NCBI GenBank assembly: GCA_004558145.1
Contig: SFDQ01000002.1
Coordinates: forward strand, 248,001 to 312,000
Reading direction: 5' to 3'
DNA: 64,000 bases
Source of the DNA: Oscillospiraceae bacterium
GTDB taxonomy: Bacteria > Bacillota > Clostridia > Oscillospirales > Ruminococcaceae
Made by a program: the position numbers and the translations under genes. The first letter of the stretch is position 1. Every line of letters begins with the position of its first letter. Below the pieces are notes generated by a model. That model was not told the origin of the DNA and did no database searches. It saw only the letters and a list, made by a program, of their open reading frames with translations. This document shows positions 1-8,743 of the stretch, in pieces.

Positions 1-1
1 G

Positions 2-571
2 CACGATTTCCACATGATCGACCTTCCGGTGAATCTGGGGCTGGCCGGGGCGTTTCAGACGGGGCTTCGCTACGCCGCCGAGAACGGCTACGACTGCGCT
101 TTGCAGTTCGACGCGGACGGCCAGCACCTGCCCCGGTACATCGGCCCCATGCTGGAACTTCTGGAATCCGGGGCGGACATCGTCATCGGCAGCCGGTTCG
201 TCACGGTGAAAAAGCCCAAAAGCCTGCGCATGGCGGGCAGCTACCTCATCAGCTGGGCCATCCGGCTGACCACCGGCAAAGCCATCTGCGACCCCACCAG
301 CGGCATGCGGATGTTCAACCGCAAGATGCTGGAGGAGTTTGCCTCCAACCTGAACTACGCCCCCGAGCCGGACACCATCAGCTACCTCATCAAGAACGGC
401 GCGGTGGTGAAGGAGCTGCAGGTGGAGATGGGCGAGCGCATCGCCGGCACCAGCTATCTGAACTTTGCCCGCTCGGTGGAATACATGATCAAGATGGGCC
501 TTTCCATCCTGCTCATCCAGTGGTTCCGCAAGCGGGACACCCTCACCCCCTACACCGAAAGGAGCCTGTGA
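2..571 (+). CDS. Glycosyltransferase family 2 (DPM1-like), 5'-truncated
   Basis: The reading frame is open from the window edge, so the N-terminus lies outside; 189 residues are visible. An acidic DADG motif (visible residues 37-40) fits the nucleotide-sugar and metal-binding site of GT-A family 2 enzymes, and the SGMRMFNRKML stretch is typical of polyprenyl-phosphate sugar transferases related to dolichol-phosphate mannose synthase. No membrane segment is seen in the part present. The gene ends one base before the DUF2304 gene, so the two are almost certainly co-transcribed. Likely role: moving a sugar to a lipid carrier or a surface glycan. The acceptor cannot be told from the sequence. Confidence 0.85.
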   Translation, partial: HDFHMIDLPVNLGLAGAFQTGLRYAAENGYDCALQFDADGQHLPRYIGPMLELLESGADIVIGSRFVTVKKPKSLRMAGSYLISWAIRLTTGKAICDPTSGMRMFNRKMLEEFASNLNYAPEPDTISYLIKNGAVVKELQVEMGERIAGTSYLNFARSVEYMIKMGLSILLIQWFRKRDTLTPYTERSL

Positions 572-572
572 C

Positions 573-935
573 ATGCTGGACTATCCCCTCTCTCTGCGGC
601 TGCTGCTGGTGCTGGGCAGCCTGCTCACGCTGGTGTTCGTGCTGGGCCGCATCCGCCGGGCCAAAATTCAAATCGAAGACAGCATCTTCTGGTTCGTTTT
701 CTCCGGCTTTCTGCTGCTTTTGAGCATCTTCCCGGAATTGGCCTATTGGGCCGCCAACACCCTTGGCATGCAGGCCCCCATCAACGTGGTGTATCTGGCC
801 ATCATCTTCTTGCTCATCCTCAAGGTGTTCTTCATGAGCCTGCGCATCAGCCAGATGGACTCCAAGATGAAAATTCTTGCCCAGAAGGTGGCGCTGAACG
901 AGGAAAAGATCGAGCGCGCCCACCAGGACCGCTGA
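573..935 (+). CDS. DUF2304 family small membrane protein
   Basis: This 120-residue protein has about three hydrophobic segments (near residues 8-25, 36-55 and 68-90) and a charged, helical C-terminus. The pattern and the IRRAKIQIEDSIFW stretch fit DUF2304, a family usually coded next to GT2 glycosyltransferases, as here. AAAGGAG lies just ahead of the ATG, inside the end of the GT2 gene. The likely role is a membrane partner of the neighbouring transferase in cell-surface glycan assembly; this is inferred from context, since the family has no settled biochemical function. Confidence 0.8.
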   Translation: MLDYPLSLRLLLVLGSLLTLVFVLGRIRRAKIQIEDSIFWFVFSGFLLLLSIFPELAYWAANTLGMQAPINVVYLAIIFLLILKVFFMSLRISQMDSKMKILAQKVALNEEKIERAHQDR

Positions 936-942
936 GGTCGAT

Positions 943-971
943 TTGTCAAATGTGCCGCGCTGTGGTATAAT
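943..971 (+). promoter_or_regulatory. Sigma-A promoter for the 1041 gene
   Basis: TTGTCA at 943-948 and TATAAT at 966-971 are 17 bp apart, and TGG before the -10 makes it an extended -10. The -35 begins just after the DUF2304 stop, so the next gene has its own transcript. Confidence 0.75.
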
Positions 972-1040
972 AAAATGAAAATATCCTGCGGCGCTTTTGA
1001 ACGCGCCGTGTTATAACAGAAACGGAGGGTACACAAAACC

Positions 1041-1346
1041 ATGGCATATACCCCGAAACTGACCTACAAGGGCCGCCCGCTGGTGCGCTGCGGCAACGAA
1101 ATTTACTACGGCAGCCTGGCCGACCCCTATGTGGTGTTCATGCAGGTGCTCACCACCAAGGAGGAGAACGGCATCACCGTGGCCGACAAGCTGCACGTGA
1201 TGCTGATGAGCACCGACGCCACCAAGCCCCTGCCCGAGCGGGTCATCAAGCAGAGCTCCAAGACCGGCCTGTACACCGCGCTGGAAGTGGGCGGCATGTG
1301 GCTGGAGCGGGCCCTGAAAGAGGCCCCCGCCACCGCGAAAAAGTGA
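1041..1346 (+). CDS. Conserved-looking hypothetical protein, 101 aa
   Basis: This small soluble protein has no signal peptide, membrane segment or cysteine cluster that I can assign. It is preceded by ACGGAGG and followed by a strong terminator, and has its own promoter at 943-971, so it is a monocistronic gene. I do not recognise the family. Composition is ordinary (VFMQVLTTKEENG, TDATKPLPERVIKQSS) and looks like a folded alpha/beta domain rather than low complexity. The promoter and terminator make it a convincing gene even without a function. Confidence 0.75.
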   Translation: MAYTPKLTYKGRPLVRCGNEIYYGSLADPYVVFMQVLTTKEENGITVADKLHVMLMSTDATKPLPERVIKQSSKTGLYTALEVGGMWLERALKEAPATAKK

Positions 1347-1360
1347 GTTTTGGCACAAAA

Positions 1361-1394
1361 AGCCCCGGACTGTGAAAGCAGTCCGGGGCTTTTC
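1361..1394. terminator. Bidirectional rho-independent terminator
   Basis: A perfect 12-bp stem (AGCCCCGGACTG / CAGTCCGGGGCT) with a 6-nt loop has U-runs on both strands. It serves the 1041 gene from the left and the CotH gene from the right. Confidence 0.9.
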
Positions 1395-1404
1395 TCTTTG
1401 TGTT

Positions 1405-3003
1405 TTACTGGGGCAGGTTGGGGTAGGCGCTGCGGTCGCCCGGCTGGTAGGCCTGCATGTATTTGTCCAGGTAGCTCAGCCGTTCCTTCATGAACAGCAG
1501 CGTCTCCGCCGGCGCGAGGGTGTCGTTTTCCGACCAGCCCTGATAGGCGTCGTTCACGCCCCAGAGGGCGAAATCCCGGGCCAGCGCGCCGCTTTGCACC
1601 AGCGTTTTGTAAAGCCCGTTGTACACCGCTCTGAGGTGGTCCAGGCTGAACACCGACTGGCGAAGCTCCTGCCAGCGCTCGGCCACCAGCGTCTGGGTGC
1701 GCTCCGGGTCGGCGGCATAGAGAGCGTCCAGCTCCAGGTCCGGCACGATGAAGGTGGTCAGGTCCAGGTCACGGAAGGCGTCGTAGCAGTCGCCGAAGGT
1801 GTAGTTCATATCCCAGGGGATGCGGTAGATGAGCCCTTCGTCGTCCCGATAGAGCAGATACATGTTCTGCAAAGCGTTGTCCACCGCGCAGGTGAACTGC
1901 TTGAACAGGGCGACGTCCACGGCGTTCTCCACGTTCAGAAGGGATTCCACCGTCTCCCAGGGCACCGGCTCCTCGGCCATGTACAGCGACTTGACGTAGG
2001 GCTGCAGGATGTGCCACGCGCCGGGCCGCCACTCGTTGGGCCAGGAAATTTCGATGGCCCCGAAGTAGTCCATCATCTGCTCCTCTTCCATCCAGTCGAA
2101 CTCGTGGGGCTTCATCATGTTGGACAGCCGCCATTTATAGAGCACGTCGTTGGCCCCAAGGTCCAGCGTTTTGCGGCCCAGCGGGCGGCACAGGCCGTAC
2201 ACGCCCATGTACTCGTCGTCCAGATACAGCTCCACGTACTGGATGACCGCCCCCGCCGGATCGCTCTCGTTGTCCGCCGCCAGCTCGTTCCAGAGAAGGT
2301 TGGCCGCCATGTCCCGGGTGCGGGTGCAGTCGGTGGAAAAGTTGACTAAAATCCAGCCGTCGTCCTCGCCCAGGCCCAGAAAGTCCAGCGGGTTGGACTG
2401 ACCCGCCTCGTCCAGCAGGTTCAGCCGGTAGGATTTTTTCTGGCTCAGCAGGCTGGCGTTGCCCCGCCAATGCCATTCCACCTTGCTGGAGAGCACCTGC
2501 TGGCGGAAGTTGCCCTCCGGCCAGAAGAGGGTCGCGTCGCCGTAGTTGCGCTCCCGCATCTCATAGTTCAGTTCCGCCGGCTCCGAGTGGCTGGTGTGGA
2601 CCGAGAGCACCGGCAGCCCCGAAAGGCAGACCCGCAGGCTGCACCAGCGCTTGCCGTCGCTCACATAGACCTGCCGCACCTCGCCGGAACTCATGTCGTC
2701 GGCCCAGTCCCCCTCCCACTCGTCGGCGGGCAGCCAGACCCGGCCCCAGCTGGAGGTGAGGGTGCCCCGCACCTCCCCGTTCAGGGGCTGGGGCAGGCAG
2801 TAGGCGTCCGTCTCGGCGTCGTAGGGCAGTTCGGCCCCGTTCCACAAAAGGGCGCAGTCGTCCCCCGTCTGCCGCGTCAGCGCGGTGATGGAGGCCACCC
2901 TGCCGCTGTCGGCCAGCGGCGCGCCCAGCAGGCTGGAAGCCGCCTGACGCGCCCGGAAGAGAGCGATGCCCGCCAGCGCCAGCAGACAGACCGCCAGCAC
3001 CAT
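1405..3003 (-). CDS. CotH-like kinase family protein, exported (copy 1)
   Basis: CotH-family proteins are atypical kinases first described in spore coats and also found in secreted bacterial proteins. Here an N-terminal hydrophobic segment anchors or exports the protein. The mid-region carries the family motifs WHWRGN with KKSYRL (nucleotide binding) and PWDMNYTFGD (metal-binding acidic segment). The ATG at 3003 is chosen because GGAGG lies nine bases ahead and the paralog at 4535-6175 starts at the matching residue; the frame stays open up to a GTG at 3081. It lies downstream of the VTC and DUF4956 genes on the same strand, after a hairpin. The substrate is unknown. Being a spore-coat protein is only one possibility. 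Confidence 0.82.
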   Translation of the reverse strand: MVLAVCLLALAGIALFRARQAASSLLGAPLADSGRVASITALTRQTGDDCALLWNGAELPYDAETDAYCLPQPLNGEVRGTLTSSWGRVWLPADEWEGDWADDMSSGEVRQVYVSDGKRWCSLRVCLSGLPVLSVHTSHSEPAELNYEMRERNYGDATLFWPEGNFRQQVLSSKVEWHWRGNASLLSQKKSYRLNLLDEAGQSNPLDFLGLGEDDGWILVNFSTDCTRTRDMAANLLWNELAADNESDPAGAVIQYVELYLDDEYMGVYGLCRPLGRKTLDLGANDVLYKWRLSNMMKPHEFDWMEEEQMMDYFGAIEISWPNEWRPGAWHILQPYVKSLYMAEEPVPWETVESLLNVENAVDVALFKQFTCAVDNALQNMYLLYRDDEGLIYRIPWDMNYTFGDCYDAFRDLDLTTFIVPDLELDALYAADPERTQTLVAERWQELRQSVFSLDHLRAVYNGLYKTLVQSGALARDFALWGVNDAYQGWSENDTLAPAETLLFMKERLSYLDKYMQAYQPGDRSAYPNLPQ

Positions 3004-3123
3004 CGCCCGCATCCTCCGTTTCAGGGGCGTGCCCGCGCCGCACCCGAGCCCTGTTTTGTTTGCGAAACCCATTCCATTCACACTCTTCGTCCCGTGATAA
3101 GGCCCCCGCCCGGGCCCATAAAA

Positions 3124-3158
3124 CCGGGGAGGCCCGGCTTTGCGCCGCCGGCCTCCCC
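3124..3158 (-). terminator. Hairpin after the DUF4956 gene
   Basis: A GC-rich stem (GGGGAGGC...GCCTCCCC) is followed on the minus strand by GGTTTTA. It could end or weaken transcription between DUF4956 and CotH copy 1. The U-run is short, so read-through is likely. Confidence 0.55.
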
Positions 3159-3173
3159 GCGTTTATTCTTTTC

Positions 3174-3848
3174 TCAATAGCGCACTTCGCCGTCGTGGGC
3201 CAGCAGGTTGACGCTCTCCACCCCGGGCAGCGCCGCGCAGGCGCTCACAAGGCGGCTGCCGTCGTCGGTGCGCAGTTCCAGGATGAGGTCCAGCCGGTCG
3301 GCGCTCACGCTGCGGCTCTTCACCCGCGCGCCCTTGGCGTAGCGGTTCAAAAGCTCGTTCAGCGCCGGGTCGATCTCGGTGTCGGTGCTGTTGACCACCA
3401 GCAGATAGGGCGGCTTTGCCGAGGGCACCAGGTCCAGCAGGAAGATGAGCGCCGTGACCGCAAGGCTCACCACCACGGCGATCTCGAACAAACGCGCGCC
3501 GCAGATGATGCCCACGCCGATGCTCCAGAACAGATAGAGCAGGTCCATGGAGTCCTTCACCGCGTTGCGGAAACGCACGATGGACAACGCGCCCACCATG
3601 CCCAGGCTGATGACGATGCTGCTCTGCATGGCCAGCACGATGCCGGCGGTGACGATGGGCATCAGCGCCAGGGTCTTGTTGAAGTCCCGGTTATAGAAGG
3701 CGCTGCGGCTGGCCAGCCGGTAGATGGCGTAGATGTAAAGGGCGATCAGGCCGGTCACGCCCAGGGTGACCACGATGGTCACCGTGCCGATGTCGCTCTG
3801 GGCAAAGCCCTCCAGAACGCTCTTTTTGATAACGTCACTAAAACTCAT
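3174..3848 (-). CDS. DUF4956 integral membrane protein
   Basis: The 224-residue protein has an N-terminal amphipathic stretch (MSFSDVIKKSVLEGF), four membrane segments over roughly residues 20-125, and a soluble C-terminal domain of about 80 residues. The loop RFRNAVKDSMDLLYLFWSIGVGI is characteristic of DUF4956. The start at 3848 is set by AAAGGA upstream and gives an 11-bp overlap with the VTC gene. DUF4956 and VTC genes are often adjacent, and the pair is thought to work together at the membrane. The exact activity is not established. Its place between two CotH kinase genes suggests a shared membrane phosphorylation or polyphosphate process. Confidence 0.85.
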   Translation of the reverse strand: MSFSDVIKKSVLEGFAQSDIGTVTIVVTLGVTGLIALYIYAIYRLASRSAFYNRDFNKTLALMPIVTAGIVLAMQSSIVISLGMVGALSIVRFRNAVKDSMDLLYLFWSIGVGIICGARLFEIAVVVSLAVTALIFLLDLVPSAKPPYLLVVNSTDTEIDPALNELLNRYAKGARVKSRSVSADRLDLILELRTDDGSRLVSACAALPGVESVNLLAHDGEVRY

Positions 3849-4551
3849 ATTCCCTGGTCCTTTCTGCCATGGGCCCGGGCAGGGCCAGCCGGCACAAGTA
3901 ATATTTCGAGAACGCGGTCTGCCGCAGTTTTCCCAATTCCAGCGCCTGCGCCACATAGTCGGGCAGGAACTCGTCGAACTTCACTTCCAGCACGTGCTGC
4001 CCCGCCGGCAGGATGGGCGTGAGGTGCACCTTCGGCTCCAGAAAACTGCCCAGCTGCACGCAGGCGGAGATGTTGCGGTCGAAGGTGATGCGCACATTGC
4101 CCGAGCGCCCCACGAAGGCGGTGCGCTCGTATTCCACGATGACCTTGGGCGCCATGCCCGCCGTGCGCATGGCCACGCTGAGCAGGTTGCGGGGCGCGGG
4201 GGTGCCCGGCCCGATGGGGGGCGCGGCGCCCGCCATGATGCGGCGGCACTCGTCGGCGCTCACAATGCAGCTGGATTTGTGGGTCTTGCCGTGGAGCTTT
4301 TCCTTGATCTCCAGCTGGATGCGCTCGCTGCTGCCGTTGTAAAGCCGCAGGCGGAACTTGCGCCGGTCGTCCACGCCCGCCTCGTTCTCCCGCAGGCAGC
4401 TGTTTTGCAGATCGTCAAAATACAGGCTGCGGATGGCGTAGGCGCTGCCGGTCTGGTGCTTGTCCATGGGCAGCAGCACCTTCAGCCGCGCCCCCAGCAC
4501 CGCAAGGTCGGCGTCGGTGACCAGGTATTTCCATTCATTTCGGTAATACAT
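3838..4551 (-). CDS. VTC domain protein (polyphosphate polymerase-like)
   Basis: VTC domains form a basic tunnel that in yeast Vtc4 makes polyphosphate from ATP. This 237-residue protein is little more than that domain. Visible hallmarks in order are EWKYLV, RSLYFDD, RRKFRLRLYN, LEIKEK, VIVEYERTAF, ITFDRN and the C-terminal LEVKFDEFLPDY, which supply the basic and acidic residues lining the tunnel. The start MYYRNEWKY at 4551 lies inside the end of CotH copy 2 (17-bp overlap), so translation is coupled. It has no membrane segment and presumably works with the DUF4956 partner. Polyphosphate synthesis is likely but not proven for bacterial members. Confidence 0.85.
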   Translation of the reverse strand: MYYRNEWKYLVTDADLAVLGARLKVLLPMDKHQTGSAYAIRSLYFDDLQNSCLRENEAGVDDRRKFRLRLYNGSSERIQLEIKEKLHGKTHKSSCIVSADECRRIMAGAAPPIGPGTPAPRNLLSVAMRTAGMAPKVIVEYERTAFVGRSGNVRITFDRNISACVQLGSFLEPKVHLTPILPAGQHVLEVKFDEFLPDYVAQALELGKLRQTAFSKYYLCRLALPGPMAERTREYEF

Positions 4552-6175
4552 CGAACGCCTCCCGGTCGGCGGGGGTGTACTCCGCCATGTAATCGTCCAG
4601 AAATGCCAGACGCTGCTCCATGAATTCCAAAGTCTGCTCTGTGTCCAGCGTGCGGTAGTGAGCCTCCCAGGGGTAGGTCTCCGCATTGCCCCACAGGGCC
4701 GTGTCCCGCCCCAGGGCCCCGCTGGCCGTCAACTCCTCCTGCGCGGCCCCGAACAGGGCGGTCACGTTCTCCATGGTGAGCACCGTGCCGCGCAGTTCAC
4801 TCCAGCGCTGGGCGATGAGCTGCTGTGCCCGGCCGCTGTCGGCATAATAGAGGGTGTCCAGCTCCATGTCCGGCAGGAAGGTGGAAGTCATATCCAGAGA
4901 GTAGAATTCATCATAAACATCACCGAAGGTATAGTCCATATCCCAGGGGATGCGGTAGTAAAGGCCGTCGGCGCTGTTTTGCAAAAAGTACTGGTTATAA
5001 GAGAAATTGTCCGCCGCGCAGACGAACTGCCGGAACAGCGACACATCCAGCAGATTGTCCAGGTTGGTGGTGCTTTCCAGCTGCTGCCAGCTGGTCTGCG
5101 CGCCCGGCGTGTAGTAGAGGTCCACATAGTCCGCCATGGGCTGCCACACGCCCTCGGTGTAGGTCTTGGGCCAGACCACCTCCAGCCACACGCCCCAGGA
5201 GAGGCTCTCATTCTCTTCCAGGGACGCAAAGGTCTCGGCGGTGGGCATGGAGCGGTCCATGGGCATGGTGCGCCACTTATAGAGCAGGTCATTGGCCGAG
5301 AGCTGCAAACTGTCCCGGCTGATGGGGCGGGCGATGCCGTAGAGCCCCACGTATGTATCGTCCAGATACAGTTCCACGTATTCCACCTGGATGCCCGGCA
5401 GGTCGTGGTCGTTCTGCTGCACCATCTGCTGCCACAGCTGCCAGGCCACCTTGTCCCGGGCGCGGGTGGTGTCGGTGGCGAAGTTTAAAAGGAACCAGTC
5501 GGCGTCCTCCCCCAGGCCCAGCAGGTCCTTCGCGTCCGGCTGGCCTTTGGCGTCCAGCAGGTTCAGACGGTAAGACTTTTTGTTGGCCAGCAGGTTGGTG
5601 TTGCCCCGCCAGTGGTATTCGATGTTGCCCGTGACGGTCTGGCTGCGGGAGTTGCCTTCCGGCCAGAACAGGGTGTATTCGCCGTAGTTGAAGGCCAGGT
5701 CCAGGCTGGCCATGGTGCCGCTAACGTACTGGGGGTCCAGCTTGTAGGGCACGCTGCGCTGGGTGTGCACCACCAGGGCGGGCACTCCGGAGAGATACAC
5801 CTCCAGCCGGCACCAGCGCTTGCCGTCGCTCACATACACTTCCAGCGTCCGGACTTCGGCCATGGCGTCCTGACGGCCCTGGGCCCACTGGTCCGCGGGC
5901 AGATAGACCCGGCCCCAGGTGGTGGAAAGGCTGCCGGTGGCGCTGCCATCCAGCGGCTGGGGCAGGCAATAGACGCCCCGGGCAGAATCGTAGGGCAGCA
6001 CCTCGCCGTTCCAGTGGAGCACGCAGCCCTCGGCGGAAGTCTGGGGCAGGGCGGTGATGGAGGCCAGCTGTTCGGCGTCCGCCAGACGCGCGCCCAGCAG
6101 TGTGACCGCGTCCTGACGCATGCGCAGCAGGGCGATGCCCGCCAGGGCCGCCACGCAGAACACCAGAAGCAGCAT
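4535..6175 (-). CDS. CotH-like kinase family protein, exported (copy 2)
   Basis: This is a full-length paralog of the 1405-3003 gene, with an N-terminal hydrophobic anchor, a lumenal or extracellular body, WHWRGN/KKSYRL, and the acidic motif PWDMDYTFGD. It heads the minus-strand block and overlaps the VTC gene. The ATG at 6175 has AAAAGGA eight bases upstream. An earlier TTG at 6238 is in frame but would sit about five bases from the predicted transcription start, so it is less likely. Having two kinase-like proteins flank VTC and DUF4956 is unusual and suggests paired substrates or a heteromeric complex. Confidence 0.83.
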   Translation of the reverse strand: MLLLVFCVAALAGIALLRMRQDAVTLLGARLADAEQLASITALPQTSAEGCVLHWNGEVLPYDSARGVYCLPQPLDGSATGSLSTTWGRVYLPADQWAQGRQDAMAEVRTLEVYVSDGKRWCRLEVYLSGVPALVVHTQRSVPYKLDPQYVSGTMASLDLAFNYGEYTLFWPEGNSRSQTVTGNIEYHWRGNTNLLANKKSYRLNLLDAKGQPDAKDLLGLGEDADWFLLNFATDTTRARDKVAWQLWQQMVQQNDHDLPGIQVEYVELYLDDTYVGLYGIARPISRDSLQLSANDLLYKWRTMPMDRSMPTAETFASLEENESLSWGVWLEVVWPKTYTEGVWQPMADYVDLYYTPGAQTSWQQLESTTNLDNLLDVSLFRQFVCAADNFSYNQYFLQNSADGLYYRIPWDMDYTFGDVYDEFYSLDMTSTFLPDMELDTLYYADSGRAQQLIAQRWSELRGTVLTMENVTALFGAAQEELTASGALGRDTALWGNAETYPWEAHYRTLDTEQTLEFMEQRLAFLDDYMAEYTPADREAFDVLPK

Positions 6176-6249
6176 CCGCAGCGTCCTTTTCAAGCCTTCC
6201 CGCCCCGCTTTCCGCCAAAAAAGGCATTTTTTCTGCAAGTCCGCCGATT

Positions 6250-6278
6250 ATTCTAACATAAGCGGCGGCCGGTGTAAA
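6250..6278 (-). promoter_or_regulatory. Promoter of the CotH/VTC/DUF4956 block
   Basis: On the minus strand TTTACA (6273-6278) and TAGAAT (6250-6255) are separated by 17 bp. Each is one mismatch from consensus. The predicted start of transcription near 6243 supports the ATG at 6175. Confidence 0.75.
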
Positions 6279-6328
6279 GCCGCGAAGCGCGCCAAATGGC
6301 GGAAAGAGCGGCACGAACTGGCAGGCGG

Positions 6329-7171
6329 TCAGGCCTCGGCCACCGCCACCAGATACTTGAAGATCTGAAGCTTGTTCTCTTCGTAGAGGCCCATCTCTTC
6401 GTAGAGGTTTTTATAATAGGTGAAGAGGCTGGCCTTCACCGACAAGATCTTGAAGGTGTTGCGCAGGGTCACCTGGGTGGAGACGAGGCTCTGGGGGTTC
6501 TTCACATAGTAATACACCGGCTCGTCCAGGGCGTAAAAGCGGGCGGCGTAGCGGATGTATTCCAGATTGAACAGCAGGTCCTCGCTCCAGCAGAGCTCCT
6601 CGCTACACTGGATGCCCCGGCTCTGCACCATGTCCCGCCGGTAGAGCTTGTTCCACATCACGCCGTAGTAGAAGCTGGCGGGCTCCTTCATCAGGCCCTT
6701 GGCAAAGGCGTGCTTGTCGTAAAAGCCCTTTTCCAGAAAGCCGAACTGCTGGATGGTCTGGTAGCTCTCCCCCTCCTTGGCAAAGAGGGGTTTTGTCTCC
6801 TCCACCCGGTAGTAGGGGGCGATGACCAGATCGGTCTGGTTTGCCTCGGCGGCCTCCACCAGCAGGCGGGTGGCGTCGGGGGCGAGGTAGTCGTCGCTGT
6901 CCGCAAATTGCAGATACTTGCCCTTTGCCATCTCCATGGCCAGATTGCGGGTGGCGGACACGCCGCTGTTGGCCTTGTCGATGAGCAGGATGCGCTTGTC
7001 CACCCGGGCGTACATCTCGCAGACGTGCAGGCTCACGTCCTTGGAGCCGTCGTTCACGATGATGATCTCCAGGTTCTGATAGCTCTGCCGCCGGATGCTC
7101 TCGATGCAGCGGGCGATGTGTTCGCCGGCGTTGTAGACCGGCACGATCACGCTTACCAGGGGCTGTTCCAC
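6329..7171 (-). CDS. Glycosyltransferase family 2
   Basis: The N-terminus VSVIVPVYNAGEHI with NDGSKD, and the later DSDDYL metal motif, define a GT-A fold family 2 transferase of 280 residues. The C-terminal half is soluble. The start is a GTG with AGGAGG seven bases upstream, 16 bp after the membrane protein gene, so the two form an operon. This type commonly adds sugars during capsule, exopolysaccharide or wall-polymer synthesis. The donor and acceptor are not determinable. It does not resemble the GT2 at the window start beyond the fold. Confidence 0.88.
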   Translation of the reverse strand: MEQPLVSVIVPVYNAGEHIARCIESIRRQSYQNLEIIIVNDGSKDVSLHVCEMYARVDKRILLIDKANSGVSATRNLAMEMAKGKYLQFADSDDYLAPDATRLLVEAAEANQTDLVIAPYYRVEETKPLFAKEGESYQTIQQFGFLEKGFYDKHAFAKGLMKEPASFYYGVMWNKLYRRDMVQSRGIQCSEELCWSEDLLFNLEYIRYAARFYALDEPVYYYVKNPQSLVSTQVTLRNTFKILSVKASLFTYYKNLYEEMGLYEENKLQIFKYLVAVAEA

Positions 7172-7187
7172 AAAGACTCCTCCTTTT

Positions 7188-8657
7188 TCACGCTTTCTCC
7201 TCTGCCGCCGGCAGCATCAGGGCCGCGGCCGCCAGCAGCAGCAACAACGGGGTGAAGTTGAAGGCATAGCGGGCCTTCGTCTCCCACAGGCTCAAGAACA
7301 GGATGAGGCCGGTGACGCTCACCCCCGCCAGCATCACCGGGCCGGCGGCGGGCCGGCGCACAGCGCGCACCGCGCATGCCAGCACCAGCAGCTGCATCAT
7401 GTAGAGATAAGCCTGACAATAGTAGACCAGCGGCATATAGCCCGGCTGGCCCTCCAGGATGAAGGTGTGGGTCCAGTTGGCCCGCTGGGGGGTGGCCAGG
7501 AACTCCTCGGCGTTGTAAAGCCCGTCGCCCCAGGTGATGGCCGCCTTGCGGGTCATGAACTCCGCCAGTTCCAGCGGAGAGTAAGAGGCGTAGTTGGCCG
7601 CGATGCGCGCGTTCAAGAGTTCCTTGCGCTCGGCGATGGTGTCCACCGTCATGGCGGCCTCGTAGTCGGCCTGGGAATAGTTGCCGTCGTCGTGGCTGCC
7701 GTAGCAGAACCACAGCTGGATGGGCAGGCCCAGGGCCTCTTCCTCGGTCCAGTCGATGAGCCATGCCCGCTGCCACAGGCGGTAGCCCCCCGCCAGCAGG
7801 CCGAAAGCCGCCAACATGGCGGCCAGGGCCGCCAGCGCACGCCGGGGCTTTGCCCGCAAGAAGAACTGGATGGCCAGCGCCACGGCGAGCACCGCCACGC
7901 TGCCCTTGACGGCGTAGCCGAAGAACACCGCCGCCCCCGCCCCCGCGGCCAGCAAAAGGCGGCGGGCGCGGCGCTCTTCCCGCTGCCATGCTTCAAAGGC
8001 CAAAAGGGCCAGCAGACCGAAGGGCATGGAAAGGGTGTCGGAATAAAAGCAGGGGCTGTACAGCCAGAAGGGGGCAAAGGCCGCGCAGAGCACAAAGGCC
8101 AGCGCCACCGCGGCGTTGGTCTTGAGCACGCGCCGCGCCAGCAGGCAGAGCAGGGCCACCGAGAAAAGCAGCGCCAGCACGTTCAGCGCAATGCCCGGGG
8201 CCACCCCCATGAGGGTGGAGTCCGGCTCAAAGCCGACGAGGCCGGCCAGCCAGTACCAGCCGCCCAGCACAAGGGCAAGGCCCAGGTTGTTGTTGCAGAC
8301 GATGTAGTAGCCGCTCCACACCCCGAAGCGCCCGTCGTCCAACAGGTCCGAAAGGGTGCGCAACACCACCTCCTGGTCCATGATGGGCACCTCGGCCAGC
8401 AGCCACGCCATCACCGCGAAGGCGGCGGCATAAAGGACGAAGACGGTGCAGAACAAAGCGCGCCAGCGCTTTTGGGAGAGGCCGTTCAGCCGGGGCAGCA
8501 CCCATTTGGAGAGGGCCCAGACCCCCGCCGCCAGCGCCGCGCCCACGGCAAAGGCCGCCGGGCCGTTGTGCTCCCAGCGGAAAACGCTGTTCAGGACGAT
8601 CCAGCCCCAGAGAAGGGCAAACCCGCCCCAGAAGAGCTTTTCCAGCCTGTTTTGCAC
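7188..8657 (-). CDS. Polytopic membrane protein, probable GT-C glycosyltransferase
   Basis: The protein has 489 residues and about eleven hydrophobic segments. The first extracytoplasmic loop contains D94-Q-E96, matching the acidic DxE motif expected in GT-C lipid-sugar-dependent transferases. A large soluble loop (about residues 300-395) between later helices is also usual for that fold. It is the first gene of a two-gene operon with the GT2 at 6329. The likely role is transferring a sugar from an undecaprenyl-phosphate donor outside the membrane. The assignment rests on topology and one motif; an uncharacterised membrane protein is the alternative. Confidence 0.65.
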   Translation of the reverse strand: MQNRLEKLFWGGFALLWGWIVLNSVFRWEHNGPAAFAVGAALAAGVWALSKWVLPRLNGLSQKRWRALFCTVFVLYAAAFAVMAWLLAEVPIMDQEVVLRTLSDLLDDGRFGVWSGYYIVCNNNLGLALVLGGWYWLAGLVGFEPDSTLMGVAPGIALNVLALLFSVALLCLLARRVLKTNAAVALAFVLCAAFAPFWLYSPCFYSDTLSMPFGLLALLAFEAWQREERRARRLLLAAGAGAAVFFGYAVKGSVAVLAVALAIQFFLRAKPRRALAALAAMLAAFGLLAGGYRLWQRAWLIDWTEEEALGLPIQLWFCYGSHDDGNYSQADYEAAMTVDTIAERKELLNARIAANYASYSPLELAEFMTRKAAITWGDGLYNAEEFLATPQRANWTHTFILEGQPGYMPLVYYCQAYLYMMQLLVLACAVRAVRRPAAGPVMLAGVSVTGLILFLSLWETKARYAFNFTPLLLLLAAAALMLPAAEEKA

Positions 8658-8698
8658 CCCGCGGCGCCCCCTTTCGTTTTTTTGCGTATATTTGTAAT

Positions 8699-8707
8699 AT
8701 TATAGCA
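8699..8707 (-). promoter_or_regulatory. Extended -10 promoter for the GT-C/GT2 operon
   Basis: The minus strand reads TGCTATAAT, a perfect extended -10, about 40 bases ahead of the start. The -35 (TTTTTC) is poor. Confidence 0.65.
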
Positions 8708-8743
8708 TATCCGGCGGCAAAGAAAAAGCCGCCTGCGGGCGGC

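Noticed and set aside
1372-2349. Plus-strand frame opposite CotH copy 1
   Set aside because: It is the antisense shadow of a motif-bearing gene and begins inside the terminator.
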